A stretch of 64,000 nucleotides of DNA, taken from NCBI GenBank assembly GCA_036389375.1, contig DASVQA010000009.1, positions 20,947 to 84,946 of the forward strand, written 5' to 3'. Under the pieces are notes generated by a model, which worked only from the letters and a program-made list of their open reading frames with translations, ran no database searches and was not told the origin of the DNA. Made by a program: the position numbers and the translations under genes. Position 1 is the first letter of the stretch, and each line of letters begins with the position of its first letter. This DNA is from QHXQ01 sp036389375 (lineage in GTDB: Bacteria > Acidobacteriota > Blastocatellia > Pyrinomonadales > Pyrinomonadaceae). Positions 16,285-24,646 of this stretch are shown here, piece after piece.

Positions 16285-17613
16285 TCACAGATACGACAGC
16301 AGCGGGTTTCGGCTCCGCGTCTTCACGCCCGCGTACCACTTGCAGGCAGGATAGCAGAGCGCGACGACGAAGATCCAAACGCTCCAGACGACGCCTAAGC
16401 CGTAGCCGTAGCCGGGCGGGTGGCCCGTTAAGACACCGCCGTTCGGGAACTCCGTGAACCACCACCGCCAATCCCCGCCGCTCGCGCCGGAGAAGATGAG
16501 GGCCAGCAGGTGAATGAGCGCGATGTGCAGCAAGAAATAGAAGAACGGAACACGACCATATACATCCAGCACGCCCCGCGTTCGCTTAAACACCGCCCGC
16601 CCTTCGGCGGCTTCGATTGCGGCCATGACGAGTGCTGAAATGCCCAACGTCGCCAGCAGGAAGAGCAGCGACGGCGGATACTTTTGGACGTTGAAGAAAC
16701 ATAGCAGCGTCCGCCACCAGTTCGCTTGTGCCGTCCACCGGACGGGATCGCCGTAAAGGTTGCTCAACCGCAGCAGGGCGAAGGCGGCGAGCAGCGCGCC
16801 TCCCGCGCGGAGTTCAAACCGTTGCCGCTCCTTTCGCTCTTTGAGCCACACGCTCCCGCAGGCGTACCCGAGCGCCATGACCCCGACCCAGGGCAGCAGC
16901 GGGTACGCGACGACGACGATGGGCGGATTCGGCGGCGCGCCGGTAGCCAGACCCGGAACGTGCAAGAGATGCCATAGCCAGCCGAGCCGGCCAAGGCTCG
17001 CCGCCGTCACTCCGTCAAGCGCGTTGTGTCCGAGGATCAGCAGCGCACCGATCAGCAGATTCCAGCGAACGCGCAAGTGGATGAGCGCCGCCATGATCAT
17101 CATCGAAGCGCCGATGGTCCAGATCACTTCAAGAAGCTGCACGTCCCAGCGCCAGTTGAAGTTGAAGACGAGCTGCACGAGCGTCAGTTCGACGATGACG
17201 AGCCAGAGGCCGCGCGTGAAGAGCAGGTAGGCGAGCTGTCGTTCGGTCTTTCGCCGGCGCTGAAGAAAGATGGATGTGCCGGCGAGGAACACAAAGACCG
17301 GGGCGCAGAGGTGCGTCGCCCAGCGAGTCAGGTACAGCATGACCGTCGTGTGCTGCGGGTCGAGAGGATTGCCGGCCCAATTCGTGAAGAACTCGCGCGT
17401 GTGATCGAGCGCCATCAGCACCATGACGAAGCCGCGCAGCGCATCGACGACGGTCACGCGCGACCGGGCGGATGTTGCGCTAGCGGCGCTGCTTGTCGAA
17501 ACGCTCATGTCTTTGCCAGACCCCGGCCCCAAACTGGAACGCACAGGTGCTGTTTGCGCTTTTGCTGTCTGCGCTTTTTCGGAGCGTGCGCTTGTGATTC
17601 GCTGAGTCGCCAT
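16285..17613 (-). CDS. Multi-pass membrane protein, DUF1624/heparan N-acetyltransferase-like
   Basis: The product has about 442 residues from ATG 17613; starts at 17715 and 17508 are possible, and none has a clear ribosome site. A low-complexity Ala/Ser/Thr segment precedes the diagnostic VVDALRGFVMVLMALDHTREFF motif, whose His is catalytic in lysosomal heparan-alpha-glucosaminide N-acetyltransferase. About ten hydrophobic helices follow. Family members are thought to move acyl groups across the membrane onto sugars. It faces the MocR gene divergently and shares the 17.6-17.76 kb control region. Confidence 0.8.
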   Translation of the reverse strand: MATQRITSARSEKAQTAKAQTAPVRSSLGPGSGKDMSVSTSSAASATSARSRVTVVDALRGFVMVLMALDHTREFFTNWAGNPLDPQHTTVMLYLTRWATHLCAPVFVFLAGTSIFLQRRRKTERQLAYLLFTRGLWLVIVELTLVQLVFNFNWRWDVQLLEVIWTIGASMMIMAALIHLRVRWNLLIGALLILGHNALDGVTAASLGRLGWLWHLLHVPGLATGAPPNPPIVVVAYPLLPWVGVMALGYACGSVWLKERKERQRFELRAGGALLAAFALLRLSNLYGDPVRWTAQANWWRTLLCFFNVQKYPPSLLFLLATLGISALVMAAIEAAEGRAVFKRTRGVLDVYGRVPFFYFLLHIALIHLLALIFSGASGGDWRWWFTEFPNGGVLTGHPPGYGYGLGVVWSVWIFVVALCYPACKWYAGVKTRSRNPLLSYL

Positions 17614-17694
17614 TCTTAATATCGAAGCTGCGCCGGTAGAAGCTCGCAGCTTATGACTTCTAAAGATTCGTAACGTGTGTATCGCAATGCTGAG

Positions 17695-17755
17695 CTTACA
17701 CTTGGAGTGGTACAATTGGTAGAGCCATTAATGATTGATTGCTTTAGACCAATTG
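17695..17755 (+). promoter_or_regulatory. MocR operator/promoter region, copy 1
   Basis: CAATTGGT (17713-17720) and its exact inverse ACCAATTG (17748-17755) are 27 bases apart, directly before the mocR start at 17763. The 35 bases at 17695-17729 match 20969-21003 at 30 positions, with the central 18 identical. MocR/PdxR regulators bind widely spaced half-sites in their own promoters, so this is likely the autoregulatory site. Confidence 0.65.
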
Positions 17756-17762
17756 CTGCTAT

Positions 17763-19244
17763 ATGCCTAAAACTGTCAGTTCGCTTGAGCTTACGCTGAG
17801 TAGCCGGCTGCCACAGCAGACCCTCACGGACTGGCTGTATGCAGAGTTGCGCAACTCGATCTTAGAAGGTCGCCTCAGGTCTGGTACCCGCTTGCCGGCA
17901 TCAAGGGATTTTGCGCGGCTGCATGGTGTGTCGCGGGGCACAGTCGTGAGTGCGTTCGAGCGCCTACAGGCGGAAGGGTACTTATCCTCGCGCGTCGGCT
18001 CGGGCACGTGGGTGAGTCGGCGCGCAGCGGCGGGTGCCCCTTTGCGCGCAGAACGTCAGGTGCCGCCAGCTTATGTCCGCCGGGTGATTTCAGCTTACGC
18101 CCGTCCAAAACCTTTCGTGGACTTGCCCGCGACGGAAGGCGTCCGCCCTTTTCAAATGCGAGACCCCGCCCTCTCCGAGTTCCCCGCAAAGCTTTGGGGT
18201 CAATTGGTCGCGCGCCGGGCGCGAACCTTCAGGTCGTGGGTGCGGGCGGAGGACGACGGGCGCGGATACCGTCCCCTGCGCGAGGCCATCGCACATTATT
18301 TAGGCTCGTCCCGGGGCGCGAGATGTAGTGCCGATCAAGTGATCATCGTTTCCGGGGTGCAACAGGCGCTTGATCTCTTAGCGCGCCTCCTCTTGAAGCG
18401 CGACGACCCCGTATGGATGGAAGACCCCGGCTACTTCGGGGCCACCATGGCCTTCTCTAACGTCGGAGCGAAGATCATCCCGGTGCCGGTTGACGAGCAA
18501 GGCTTGTCTGTCTCCGCCGGGATGAAGGCGTGCAGCCACCCCCGGGGGATGTATCTAACGCCGGCCCACCAGTTCCCGCTGGGGATGACAATGTCGCTGG
18601 AGCGCCGGATGGAAGTCCTGAGGTGCGCTGCGCGCATCGGGGCTTTCATCATCGAAGATGATTACGACAGCGAGTACCGTTTCGAAGGCCGACCCGTGCC
18701 CGCCTTGCAAAGTCTGGATCGAGGTTCAAACGTCATCTTGACGGGGTCGTTCAGCAAGCTACTGTTTCCGTCGTTACGTCTGGGCTACGTCGTCTTGCCG
18801 CCATCGCTGATCGACTATTTTCTGGCGTTCCGGCTTCAGACCGACTTCCGCTCCCTCGGCCTTGATCAGGCGGTGCTCTGCGACTTCATCGAAGGCGGCC
18901 ATCTCGGACTCCATCTGCGGCGTATGCGTGACCTGTACGCCAGCCGTCTCGCGGCGCTACGCGACGGGGGCCGCCGGCACCTGCAGGGCCTACTTGAAAT
19001 TTCCGACGTTCAAGCGGGCCTTTATACCTCGGCATTTCTAAAGAACGGCATGTCGTCACGACAGGCAGAGGCGTCGGCAGCGGCCCATGGGATTGATGCC
19101 GGGGCGCTCGACCGCTACACCTTGAAGCGCCCCGATCCCGAAGGGGTACTCCTCGGCTTCGCCGCCTTCGACGAGGCCACTATTAGCGCGGGACTGGCGC
19201 GGCTGGCCGCGGCGTTGAGCCGGCGCAGTGTCGCAACTCCCTGA
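17763..19244 (+). CDS. MocR/PdxR-type GntR regulator with aminotransferase-like domain
   Basis: The product has 493 residues. Residues 20-90 form a GntR winged helix (LYAELRNSILEGRL, LPASRDFARLHGVSRGTV, SRVGSGTWV). Residues 140-485 form a fold-type I PLP domain: EDPGYFG, IIEDDYDSEYRFEG and GSFSKLLFPSLRLGY, in which the Lys would bind PLP. Such proteins sense PLP or an amino-compound adduct and switch neighbouring genes. The likely operator lies just upstream, and a second copy lies near the PEP-mutase-family gene at 20 kb, which makes that gene the best candidate target. Confidence 0.92.
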   Translation: MPKTVSSLELTLSSRLPQQTLTDWLYAELRNSILEGRLRSGTRLPASRDFARLHGVSRGTVVSAFERLQAEGYLSSRVGSGTWVSRRAAAGAPLRAERQVPPAYVRRVISAYARPKPFVDLPATEGVRPFQMRDPALSEFPAKLWGQLVARRARTFRSWVRAEDDGRGYRPLREAIAHYLGSSRGARCSADQVIIVSGVQQALDLLARLLLKRDDPVWMEDPGYFGATMAFSNVGAKIIPVPVDEQGLSVSAGMKACSHPRGMYLTPAHQFPLGMTMSLERRMEVLRCAARIGAFIIEDDYDSEYRFEGRPVPALQSLDRGSNVILTGSFSKLLFPSLRLGYVVLPPSLIDYFLAFRLQTDFRSLGLDQAVLCDFIEGGHLGLHLRRMRDLYASRLAALRDGGRRHLQGLLEISDVQAGLYTSAFLKNGMSSRQAEASAAAHGIDAGALDRYTLKRPDPEGVLLGFAAFDEATISAGLARLAAALSRRSVATP

Positions 19245-19346
19245 GAACGCGCGTCGGTGACAGTCTCACATCTTGCACACGATTCAAGGTGTTATCGTTA
19301 TGCTCGCGTGCCTCGTAGGCGGCAGAATTCGGTGCGCTTTGTCAGA

Positions 19347-19949
19347 TCAATCTTTCACCCGCGTGTCCGTCGCGATCCAGTTGACCTCCCAAGTCTGGCC
19401 CCCGTCGTCTGAAAACGCCTGCTCGAAGCGGCAAGAATTGGGCGTGATGTCCGAGATAACAAAACGAACCCAAATGGCTCGACCGTTAAATGTTTCCTGA
19501 TCGAAGAACTCGCCCCGCCCATTTTTGAACTCACCAATCGTTGGTTGGGCCATGACGCCGCCGTTGGCGTTGGCGAAATTGAGGCTCCACTGGCGGGATT
19601 GGGGATTGTAGAGCCGCAGGCTCAGACCCTCGAAGTGACCTGCTGGGCCATCAGCCACGAGTTCGACGAGGTTGGCGCGCCCGTTCCAAACCTTCCGCAC
19701 GACCGTCGTGCCCTCATATTCGACCCACTTGGTCGAGCCGGTCAGGGGATTCAGGAGACGCCTGAGGTGCGTCTTCCAAGTCCCAATCTCGAAGTCGAAA
19801 TCGTGTTGCCCGTCTCGTTCCTTGAGAGTCTGTTGAGGTTTTGTTTTCGATGCGCCCGCATTCGACTGGGCCAACCCCACGACGGGCTGCAAGACGACAA
19901 TCAAGCTACACAACAGGAAATATGTCCGAATATGTTTGAGTATGTTCAT
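19347..19949 (-). CDS. Secreted DUF1579-like protein
   Basis: The product has 200 residues with a signal peptide (residues 1-28, ending VVGLAQS). The mature part has the pattern of DUF1579-type beta-barrel proteins: HDFDFEIGTWKTHL, a VVRKVWNG strand, RLYNPQSRQWSLNFAN and FDQETFNGRAIWVRF, ending SDDGGQTWEVNW. No catalytic residues are recognised. It stands between the MocR and PEP-mutase-family genes on the opposite strand to mocR. Function unknown. Confidence 0.75.
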   Translation of the reverse strand: MNILKHIRTYFLLCSLIVVLQPVVGLAQSNAGASKTKPQQTLKERDGQHDFDFEIGTWKTHLRRLLNPLTGSTKWVEYEGTTVVRKVWNGRANLVELVADGPAGHFEGLSLRLYNPQSRQWSLNFANANGGVMAQPTIGEFKNGRGEFFDQETFNGRAIWVRFVISDITPNSCRFEQAFSDDGGQTWEVNWIATDTRVKD

Positions 19950-20018
19950 CTCACCTCTGTCACGGCGTTGGCCGACTCTTGGTCGTTCCCACCACAGGCT
20001 CGGAAAGCAGCCTCACGT

Positions 20019-20837
20019 CTATGCGCTCAACCATCTCTTCACGTCGGCGCTTGACGCCAAATCTGAAGTCCAGCCGAAGTCTCCCCGCTCACGCATGTCC
20101 AAGCCCGCGCGCATCAGGGCGGTGATAGCGGCGCGCGCCAGTGCGCCCCCGGTGCTGATGCGTTTAGCGCCGGCTGCGGCCAGTTCCGTGACCGTCACGC
20201 CCTTCAGTAGCGGCGCAAGCACGTTCAGCGGCTTACTCAACGCGCCCGCGACCAGTCGAACTTCATCGAGCGTCGTAAGCCCCGGCGCGTAAAGCACGTC
20301 CGCGCCGGCCGCCTCGAACGCCTGTAGGCGGCGGATGGTGTCGTCCAGATCGTGTCTGCCATGGAGCAGGTTTTCGGCGCGGGCCGTCAGCAGGAAAGGA
20401 AAATCTAGCGACCCCGCCGCTTCGGCGGCCGCGCTAACGCGCTCCACGGCCAATCCGAAATCGTAAATCGGATCGGAAGGGTCGCCGCTGTAGTCCTCAA
20501 TCGAGCCGCCGACCACGCCCGCCTCTGCCGCCAGCAGGATGGTCGCGGCGGCTCCGGCGGGATCGCGTGCAAAGCAATTCTCCAAGTCGGCGCTGACCGG
20601 CAGCTCGGTCGCCGCGCAGATGCGGCGGCAATGTTCAAGCACCTCAGCCCGCGCGATCTGACCATCGAGCCGCCCCAGCGAGTTGGCAAAACCCGAACTC
20701 GTCGTCGCCAGCGCCTCGAACCCTAAGCCAGCGAGGAGCCGCGCCGAGCCTGCGTCCCAGGGGTTGGGGATGACGAAAGCACCCGCGCGCTCGTGCAGCG
20801 CCTTGAGCCTCTGCGCCTTTTCTGCCTGCGTGATCAT
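20019..20837 (-). CDS. Isocitrate lyase/PEP mutase family enzyme
   Basis: The product has 272 residues, the usual length for the short PEP-mutase branch. It shows AQRLKALHE at the start, PNPWDAGSARLLAGLGFEA, PVSADLENCFARDP (metal Asp), GGSIEDYSGDP (metal Glu/Asp), LTARAENLLHG (Arg) and PLNVLAP. The isocitrate lyase KKCGH loop is absent, so it is not a true isocitrate lyase; relatives are oxaloacetate decarboxylases, carboxyPEP mutases and methylisocitrate lyase-like enzymes. The MocR-type operator copy lies 130-190 bases upstream, suggesting regulation by the MocR protein. Confidence 0.88.
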   Translation of the reverse strand: MITQAEKAQRLKALHERAGAFVIPNPWDAGSARLLAGLGFEALATTSSGFANSLGRLDGQIARAEVLEHCRRICAATELPVSADLENCFARDPAGAAATILLAAEAGVVGGSIEDYSGDPSDPIYDFGLAVERVSAAAEAAGSLDFPFLLTARAENLLHGRHDLDDTIRRLQAFEAAGADVLYAPGLTTLDEVRLVAGALSKPLNVLAPLLKGVTVTELAAAGAKRISTGGALARAAITALMRAGLDMRERGDFGWTSDLASSADVKRWLSA

Positions 20838-20968
20838 CTCGCCCTGTTTCTCTACGGGTGTAGGTTGACTAGCTTGCCCGTTCAGCCGCGTCCGGCTCCG
20901 CGCGCCGGCAATATTTTCCGGGCCGTACCATGTGCTCAGGAGATCGCGGCGCGTGTAGCGAGCCGAAT
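20838..20968. other. Upstream region of the PEP-mutase-family gene
   Basis: No gene or clear core promoter is visible. Together with the operator copy and the repeat that follow, it forms a 380-base stretch free of intact genes up to the PDZ remnant at 21221. Confidence 0.4.
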
Positions 20969-21028
20969 CTTATGCTTGCAGCGGCACAATTGGTAGAGCC
21001 ATTTTAAGTAATTCATGCAGGCCAACTG
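20969..21028 (+). promoter_or_regulatory. MocR-type operator, copy 2
   Basis: The first 35 bases match the mocR upstream region at 30 positions. CAATTGGT (20987-20994) is followed after 26 bases by GCCAACTG (21021-21028), a 6-of-8 match to the inverse half-site, so the two-half-site layout is kept. The PEP-mutase-family gene starts 132 bases away on the minus strand; no gene follows on the plus strand. Confidence 0.6.
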
Positions 21029-21086
21029 ACGTTGTATGGTTGCCTTTATTGAGGACTTGAATGATTCCGAGGTTGCGTCAGCGCGC

Positions 21087-21106
21087 GGTTAATTCAGGCG
21101 TTAAAC
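21087..21106 (+). repeat. 20-base repeat matching 12043-12062
   Basis: The two copies differ at 2 of 20 positions and both end in GCGTTRRAC. This is the right-end pattern of integron attC sites, but no full attC fold or integrase is visible. It lies in non-coding DNA before decayed genes. Confidence 0.3.
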
Positions 21107-21220
21107 GGCTCACGAGTACACGCGTATGCGCGATTGGTTCACAGAAATAGCACCGGGCTGCGCACTTCCCGCAGGGGACGGTTTACGAGCCGAGCCCGGA
21201 ATTTTGGCTGACAAGGCGGC

Positions 21221-21457
21221 TTAGATTAACCGCTTCAACTTAATTTTAGTCTGTAGTGTTTGGCGTGCGCGCTCGATGTGCAGCCGATAGCTGCGCCCTT
21301 TGTGCTTGAACAGTTGGCGCACCTGTTCCAGCGTCAGATTTGCGGCGGGCTGTCCCTCAACGGCCGAAATAATGTCGCCCTCATGCAGTCCTGCTGCACT
21401 CGCCGGTGAACCGGCAATAATCTGTTGCACCTTAGCGAGTCGTCTGGCTCAGATTAA
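21221..21457 (-). pseudogene. C-terminal PDZ-domain remnant of a protease-like protein
   Basis: About 75 residues are open and code for a single PDZ domain: QQIIAGSPASAAGLHEGDII, QPAANLTLEQVRQLF and YRLHIERA. Aspartyl-protease-plus-PDZ proteins end this way. The frame runs into a stop upstream with no ribosome site and no catalytic domain, so it is most likely a truncated gene. Confidence 0.55.
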
Positions 21458-21632
21458 ACATTATTTCAAATCAGCATGGCCCTGAGAAACGCGAAAGCAG
21501 CTCACGTGCAGGGTAGGAGTTGGCGAGGCCGCGCGCCGCGCATGTCACCGGGCGGCGGATCAGTCGAAAGAAAGACAAGCGACGCGGCCGATTTGAGATT
21601 TGAGCGCGTTGCCCTGTTAATCTTACAAGCGG

Positions 21633-21666
21633 CAACCGGCGCGGAAACATGTTTCCACGCCGGTTG
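21633..21666. terminator. Long hairpin downstream of the EF-hand protein gene
   Basis: The 34 bases form an almost perfect palindrome: CAACCGGCG at 21633 pairs with CGCCGGTTG at 21658, and GGAAACATGTTTCC fills the middle, with one mismatched pair. It lies 24 bases beyond the stop of the minus-strand gene. No strong U-run is present, but a terminator is the likely role. Confidence 0.6.
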
Positions 21667-21689
21667 TTGTTTGACCACTATGTTCTGCG

Positions 21690-22838
21690 TTAACGTGCGT
21701 GCAACAGGATCACATCCCACGCCCAGCGGCCGACGTGCGCGTGGTCGGCGGCGTCTACTTGCGCGCGATACCGGAATTGATTGCCATATTGATCCGTTCG
21801 CTTCGCTTCTTTGTACCGGAGCGAGATGGATGCAACGCCGAGTTCCGGCAGCGCGTGTAATTCATCTAGTTCAGAACTGCCGTTGTGATTGCCGTCCTGC
21901 CATAAGCGCAGCGAGGCGAAGATAGCATCACTGCTGTCAATGACACCGTCACCGTTGCCGCCGTTCTCCGGTTTATCGAATTCAGCCAGCGCGAGAAAGC
22001 CGTTACGATTGTTCGAGGCGGGCTGCGGGCTGTAGCTGCCGAATAGCTCCGCGCCGTTATCAATCGTGCCGTTGCCGTTGCGATCAAGCGCGAGCCATGC
22101 GTCGTCCGAGCCGGCCGCCGTCCATGATAGCTGTTCTGGCACCCCATCGCCGTTCAGGTCAAAGTTAACGCCGTTGTATGCGTCCGTCAGCGCGAAGCCG
22201 TTGCCGAGCACATTGATCAGAATCGGCGTCGAGGGTTCATCACAGCGGCAAGTGCTATCGTTCCAGAAGCCGTGATCCTGAGCTTCGCACTTATAGATGG
22301 TCAGATAGCTGGCGGAACAACTGCTGGCCGTTTGGTTGGTTTGAAATGTCAGACTCAACCCCGTCGTGATCGAGTTTGGCGTGCCGATGGTCGGGGTCGG
22401 CGTTGGGTTGGCCGCGGGCGCAGTCACGGCCGTGAGACTTGCTTTCATTTGTACCGTGCCCCCAACCGTGCTTGAGCCGGTGATCTTGTAATAGACGTTG
22501 TCGCTTGCGCCGCCGCCTGTTAGCGACACGATTTGCGTGCGCCCGCCGCTCCCGTTGCTGTCTGTGACCGTATAAGTCACGCCGTTCGGGTTATCTACTT
22601 CTGTTAATTCGATGCGCGCTGTGGTTTGGGCCGGCACAGAAGTTGAAGTGGTGACAGAGACGCGCACCGTGGCTGAGGCAGCCGCAGTGCCGGGATTTGT
22701 ACTCTGGGCGGCGATGGTCGTCGGAGTGAGCGAAGCGGTGCCGAGCGAAACGATGCGCGGCGCTGTATTTTGGATGGGCTTCGTTACGGCTATCACCGAT
22801 AGCGTAATGATAAGTGTGCCTAGCAAGATAGCTTTCAT
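21690..22838 (-). CDS. Secreted EF-hand/dockerin-like calcium-binding protein
   Basis: The product has 382 residues with a signal peptide and a GGAGG ribosome site. Residues 25-165 are a Thr/Ser/Ala-rich beta domain. After a short Cys-containing segment (CSASYLTIYKCEAQ, CRCDEP), the C-terminal half has several Asp/Asn-rich loops that fit EF-hand or FG-GAP calcium sites: LNGDGVPE, DRNGNGTIDNGAELFG, GNGDGVIDSSDAIF and DGNHNGSSELDEL. Similar proteins are frequent in Blastocatellia and probably sit at the cell surface. No enzyme motif is seen. Both neighbours on its strand are gene remnants. Confidence 0.75.
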   Translation of the reverse strand: MKAILLGTLIITLSVIAVTKPIQNTAPRIVSLGTASLTPTTIAAQSTNPGTAAASATVRVSVTTSTSVPAQTTARIELTEVDNPNGVTYTVTDSNGSGGRTQIVSLTGGGASDNVYYKITGSSTVGGTVQMKASLTAVTAPAANPTPTPTIGTPNSITTGLSLTFQTNQTASSCSASYLTIYKCEAQDHGFWNDSTCRCDEPSTPILINVLGNGFALTDAYNGVNFDLNGDGVPEQLSWTAAGSDDAWLALDRNGNGTIDNGAELFGSYSPQPASNNRNGFLALAEFDKPENGGNGDGVIDSSDAIFASLRLWQDGNHNGSSELDELHALPELGVASISLRYKEAKRTDQYGNQFRYRAQVDAADHAHVGRWAWDVILLHAR

Positions 22839-23088
22839 CTCTTAGACCTCCGCTGGAAGCGAACCACTGTGGATGTTAGTTGCTGGTTGCGAGGTTAACA
22901 GGAGTAGAACTCTGTGAGGAGCGAAACTCGTGTCAACGGTTAAGGGTCAGCGACCCGTTTCTTATAACCCCGGCAGGCCAAAGATGTCAATAATTACTAC
23001 CGCCCCGCTAGTGGTTCAATTTTAAACGGCGCGCCGCACAGATGTTGGCTAAGAATTTCAAACTGAACGACGCCGGTAGCATGCTGAT

Positions 23089-23298
23089 TCACTTATGTTC
23101 GGCGCCGACCAAGGTGGCGTATGTTTCTTTGCGGAAATCAATCGCGGCGGAGAGCGATCTGCGCCCGATGAGCACAAACAAGCGCCCCTTTTGATTGAGG
23201 GCCGCGCGTTGTTTGCTGGCGGGCAACAACTGTGCGCGCACCTTGGTAAAATCACCGCCGTTCTGGCGCAGATCGATCACAAGTTTCTTGGTCGGGTT
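23089..23298 (-). pseudogene. Fragment of an S41-type peptidase
   Basis: About 65 residues carry a recognisable S41 C-terminal stretch: KLVIDLRQNGGDFTK, KQRAALNQKGRLFVLIG (strand before the nucleophile) and ATLVGAE. Intact family members have over 400 residues. There is no start or N-terminal part, and the expected catalytic Ser region is compressed (RRSLSAAIDF). The piece directly follows the ABM-domain gene. Confidence 0.55.
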
Positions 23299-23305
23299 TG
23301 CGAGG

Positions 23306-23662
23306 CTAGTGCATCTTGAAGGGGCCGCCCGCCGGTTCAGGCGCTAGATCAGGGCGGGTCGAATCCTGTATCACTTCGTGCATCTCCAACACGTTCGCTT
23401 TGGGGAACGCGTCCTTTGGCAGCGTGCCCGATTGGGCGTGCCCTTTAACAAACTCATCCGAGCGCACCCAGTTGAGAAAGTCCTGCCGGCTCTGCCAAGT
23501 GGTGAAGACCACATAAGGGTCGCCTTCGTTGACGGGGCGCAGCACTTGATTAGCAATGAAGCCGGGCATCTTGTCCACGAGGCCGGCCCGCTCGCGGAAT
23601 CTCGCCTCGAAGGCGTCGGCGTATTCCGGCTTGACGTAAATGCGATTGGCGACTGTGATCAT
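23306..23662 (-). CDS. Antibiotic biosynthesis monooxygenase (ABM)/IsdG-like domain protein
   Basis: The 118-residue product has one ABM dimeric alpha-beta barrel: MITVANRIYVKPEYADAFEARF, a central MPGFIANQVLRP, YVVFTTWQSRQDFLNWVRS and EMHEVI. This layout fits HmoB/IsdG-type haem-degrading or small quinone-oxidising monooxygenases. The haem-binding His of IsdG cannot be assigned with certainty (His in KGHAQSG is a candidate). It is read toward a protease remnant and has no operon partner. Confidence 0.85.
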   Translation of the reverse strand: MITVANRIYVKPEYADAFEARFRERAGLVDKMPGFIANQVLRPVNEGDPYVVFTTWQSRQDFLNWVRSDEFVKGHAQSGTLPKDAFPKANVLEMHEVIQDSTRPDLAPEPAGGPFKMH

Positions 23663-23723
23663 TTTAAGCGTCTCCTTATGACCTCACGATACTAGCATGG
23701 CCGTCGGCGGCTGCTCAGCACGG

Positions 23724-24071
23724 CTACTCATCGCGCGTCGGCTTCGAGCGCAGCCGTTTGACCTGCGCGCGCCGCGCTTTCGCTTCCAGCGTTCGGTTTT
23801 TGGCGCTGCGTGGGACGCGCGTAGGCACGCGCTTAGCCGGGCGGTAGTTTAATTGTGCGACCTTGGCACGCAGCTTTTGCAGGCAGAGCGCCTTATTCCG
23901 GTGTTGACTGCGCTCCTGCTGCGCGGTGACGACGACGCCCGAAGGCAGATGCTTGAGCCGGACAGCGCTTTCCGTCTTGTTGACGTGCTGACCACCGGGG
24001 CCGCTCGCACGAAAAGTCGCCACCTCGCACTCTTGCAGCAGGTCTTCGTCGGATTCGGGCAGTATGATCAT
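23724..24071 (-). CDS. Peptide chain release factor-like protein (GGQ domain only)
   Basis: The 115-residue product is a stand-alone RF-1 domain with the peptidyl-tRNA hydrolysis motif GPGGQHVNKTESAVRL around residue 25, and a Lys/Arg-rich C-terminal tail. It lacks stop-codon recognition domains, so it resembles ArfB/YaeJ-type ribosome rescue factors or the short bacterial 'release factor-like' family. The basic tail would enter the mRNA channel in ArfB-type rescue. Its divergent neighbour is msrB. Confidence 0.85.
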   Translation of the reverse strand: MIILPESDEDLLQECEVATFRASGPGGQHVNKTESAVRLKHLPSGVVVTAQQERSQHRNKALCLQKLRAKVAQLNYRPAKRVPTRVPRSAKNRTLEAKARRAQVKRLRSKPTRDE

Positions 24072-24183
24072 AAGCAGCTAAGGGCCGAGCGAGCGCCGAC
24101 GAGCGTTATGATACTCTAACGGAGCAAGTGGTAAAGAGTGCGCCAGCGCGTTTGGCTAAACACGAGCGGGAAGGGGTCGAGAG

Positions 24184-24582
24184 ATGAAGCCGAAGGTTAT
24201 CAAGACTGACGAAGAGTGGCGGCAGGAGCTGACGCCGGAGCAGTATGCGGTCGCCCGGCAGAAAGCAACGGAGCGCCCGTTCACAGGCCGGTATCACGAT
24301 TCGCATGAGCCGGGCACATATAAATGTGCGGCTTGCGGCAACGAGTTGTTCAGTTCCGAGGCAAAGTTCGATTCAGGCTGCGGCTGGCCGAGTTTTACAG
24401 CGCCGACGGCCGAGGAGAACGTGCGGACGGAAGTGGATAACAGTCATGGCATGCGACGCACAGAGGTGCTGTGCGCCGCATGCGACGCACATCTCGGCCA
24501 CGTCTTTGCCGACGGCCCGCGCCCGACGGGTCTGCGCTACTGCATCAACTCCGTCGTGCTCGATCTGGACAAAGCAGAGTAG
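24184..24582 (+). CDS. msrB: Peptide-methionine (R)-S-oxide reductase MsrB
   Basis: The 132-residue enzyme reduces Met-R-sulfoxide in proteins. Zinc ligands are C48/C51 (CAAC) and C97/C100 (CAAC). The catalytic Cys is C120 in LRYCINSV, and C66 in SGCGWPSF can act as the resolving Cys. The substrate-binding RTEV and HLGHVF motifs are complete. Length matches the family. Start at ATG 24184 with GAGAG upstream. No partner msrA is nearby. Confidence 0.95.
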   Translation: MKPKVIKTDEEWRQELTPEQYAVARQKATERPFTGRYHDSHEPGTYKCAACGNELFSSEAKFDSGCGWPSFTAPTAEENVRTEVDNSHGMRRTEVLCAACDAHLGHVFADGPRPTGLRYCINSVVLDLDKAE

Positions 24583-24646
24583 TGCTTAAGCGAGCTACGA
24601 TTGTTTGCGGGCGCGGCGAAGTTGCCAAACCGGTGCATTTCATCAG

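Noticed and set aside
23340..23360. GGTCGAATCC resembling a tRNA T-loop
   Set aside because: It lies in the ABM-domain gene and no cloverleaf or anticodon arm can be drawn.
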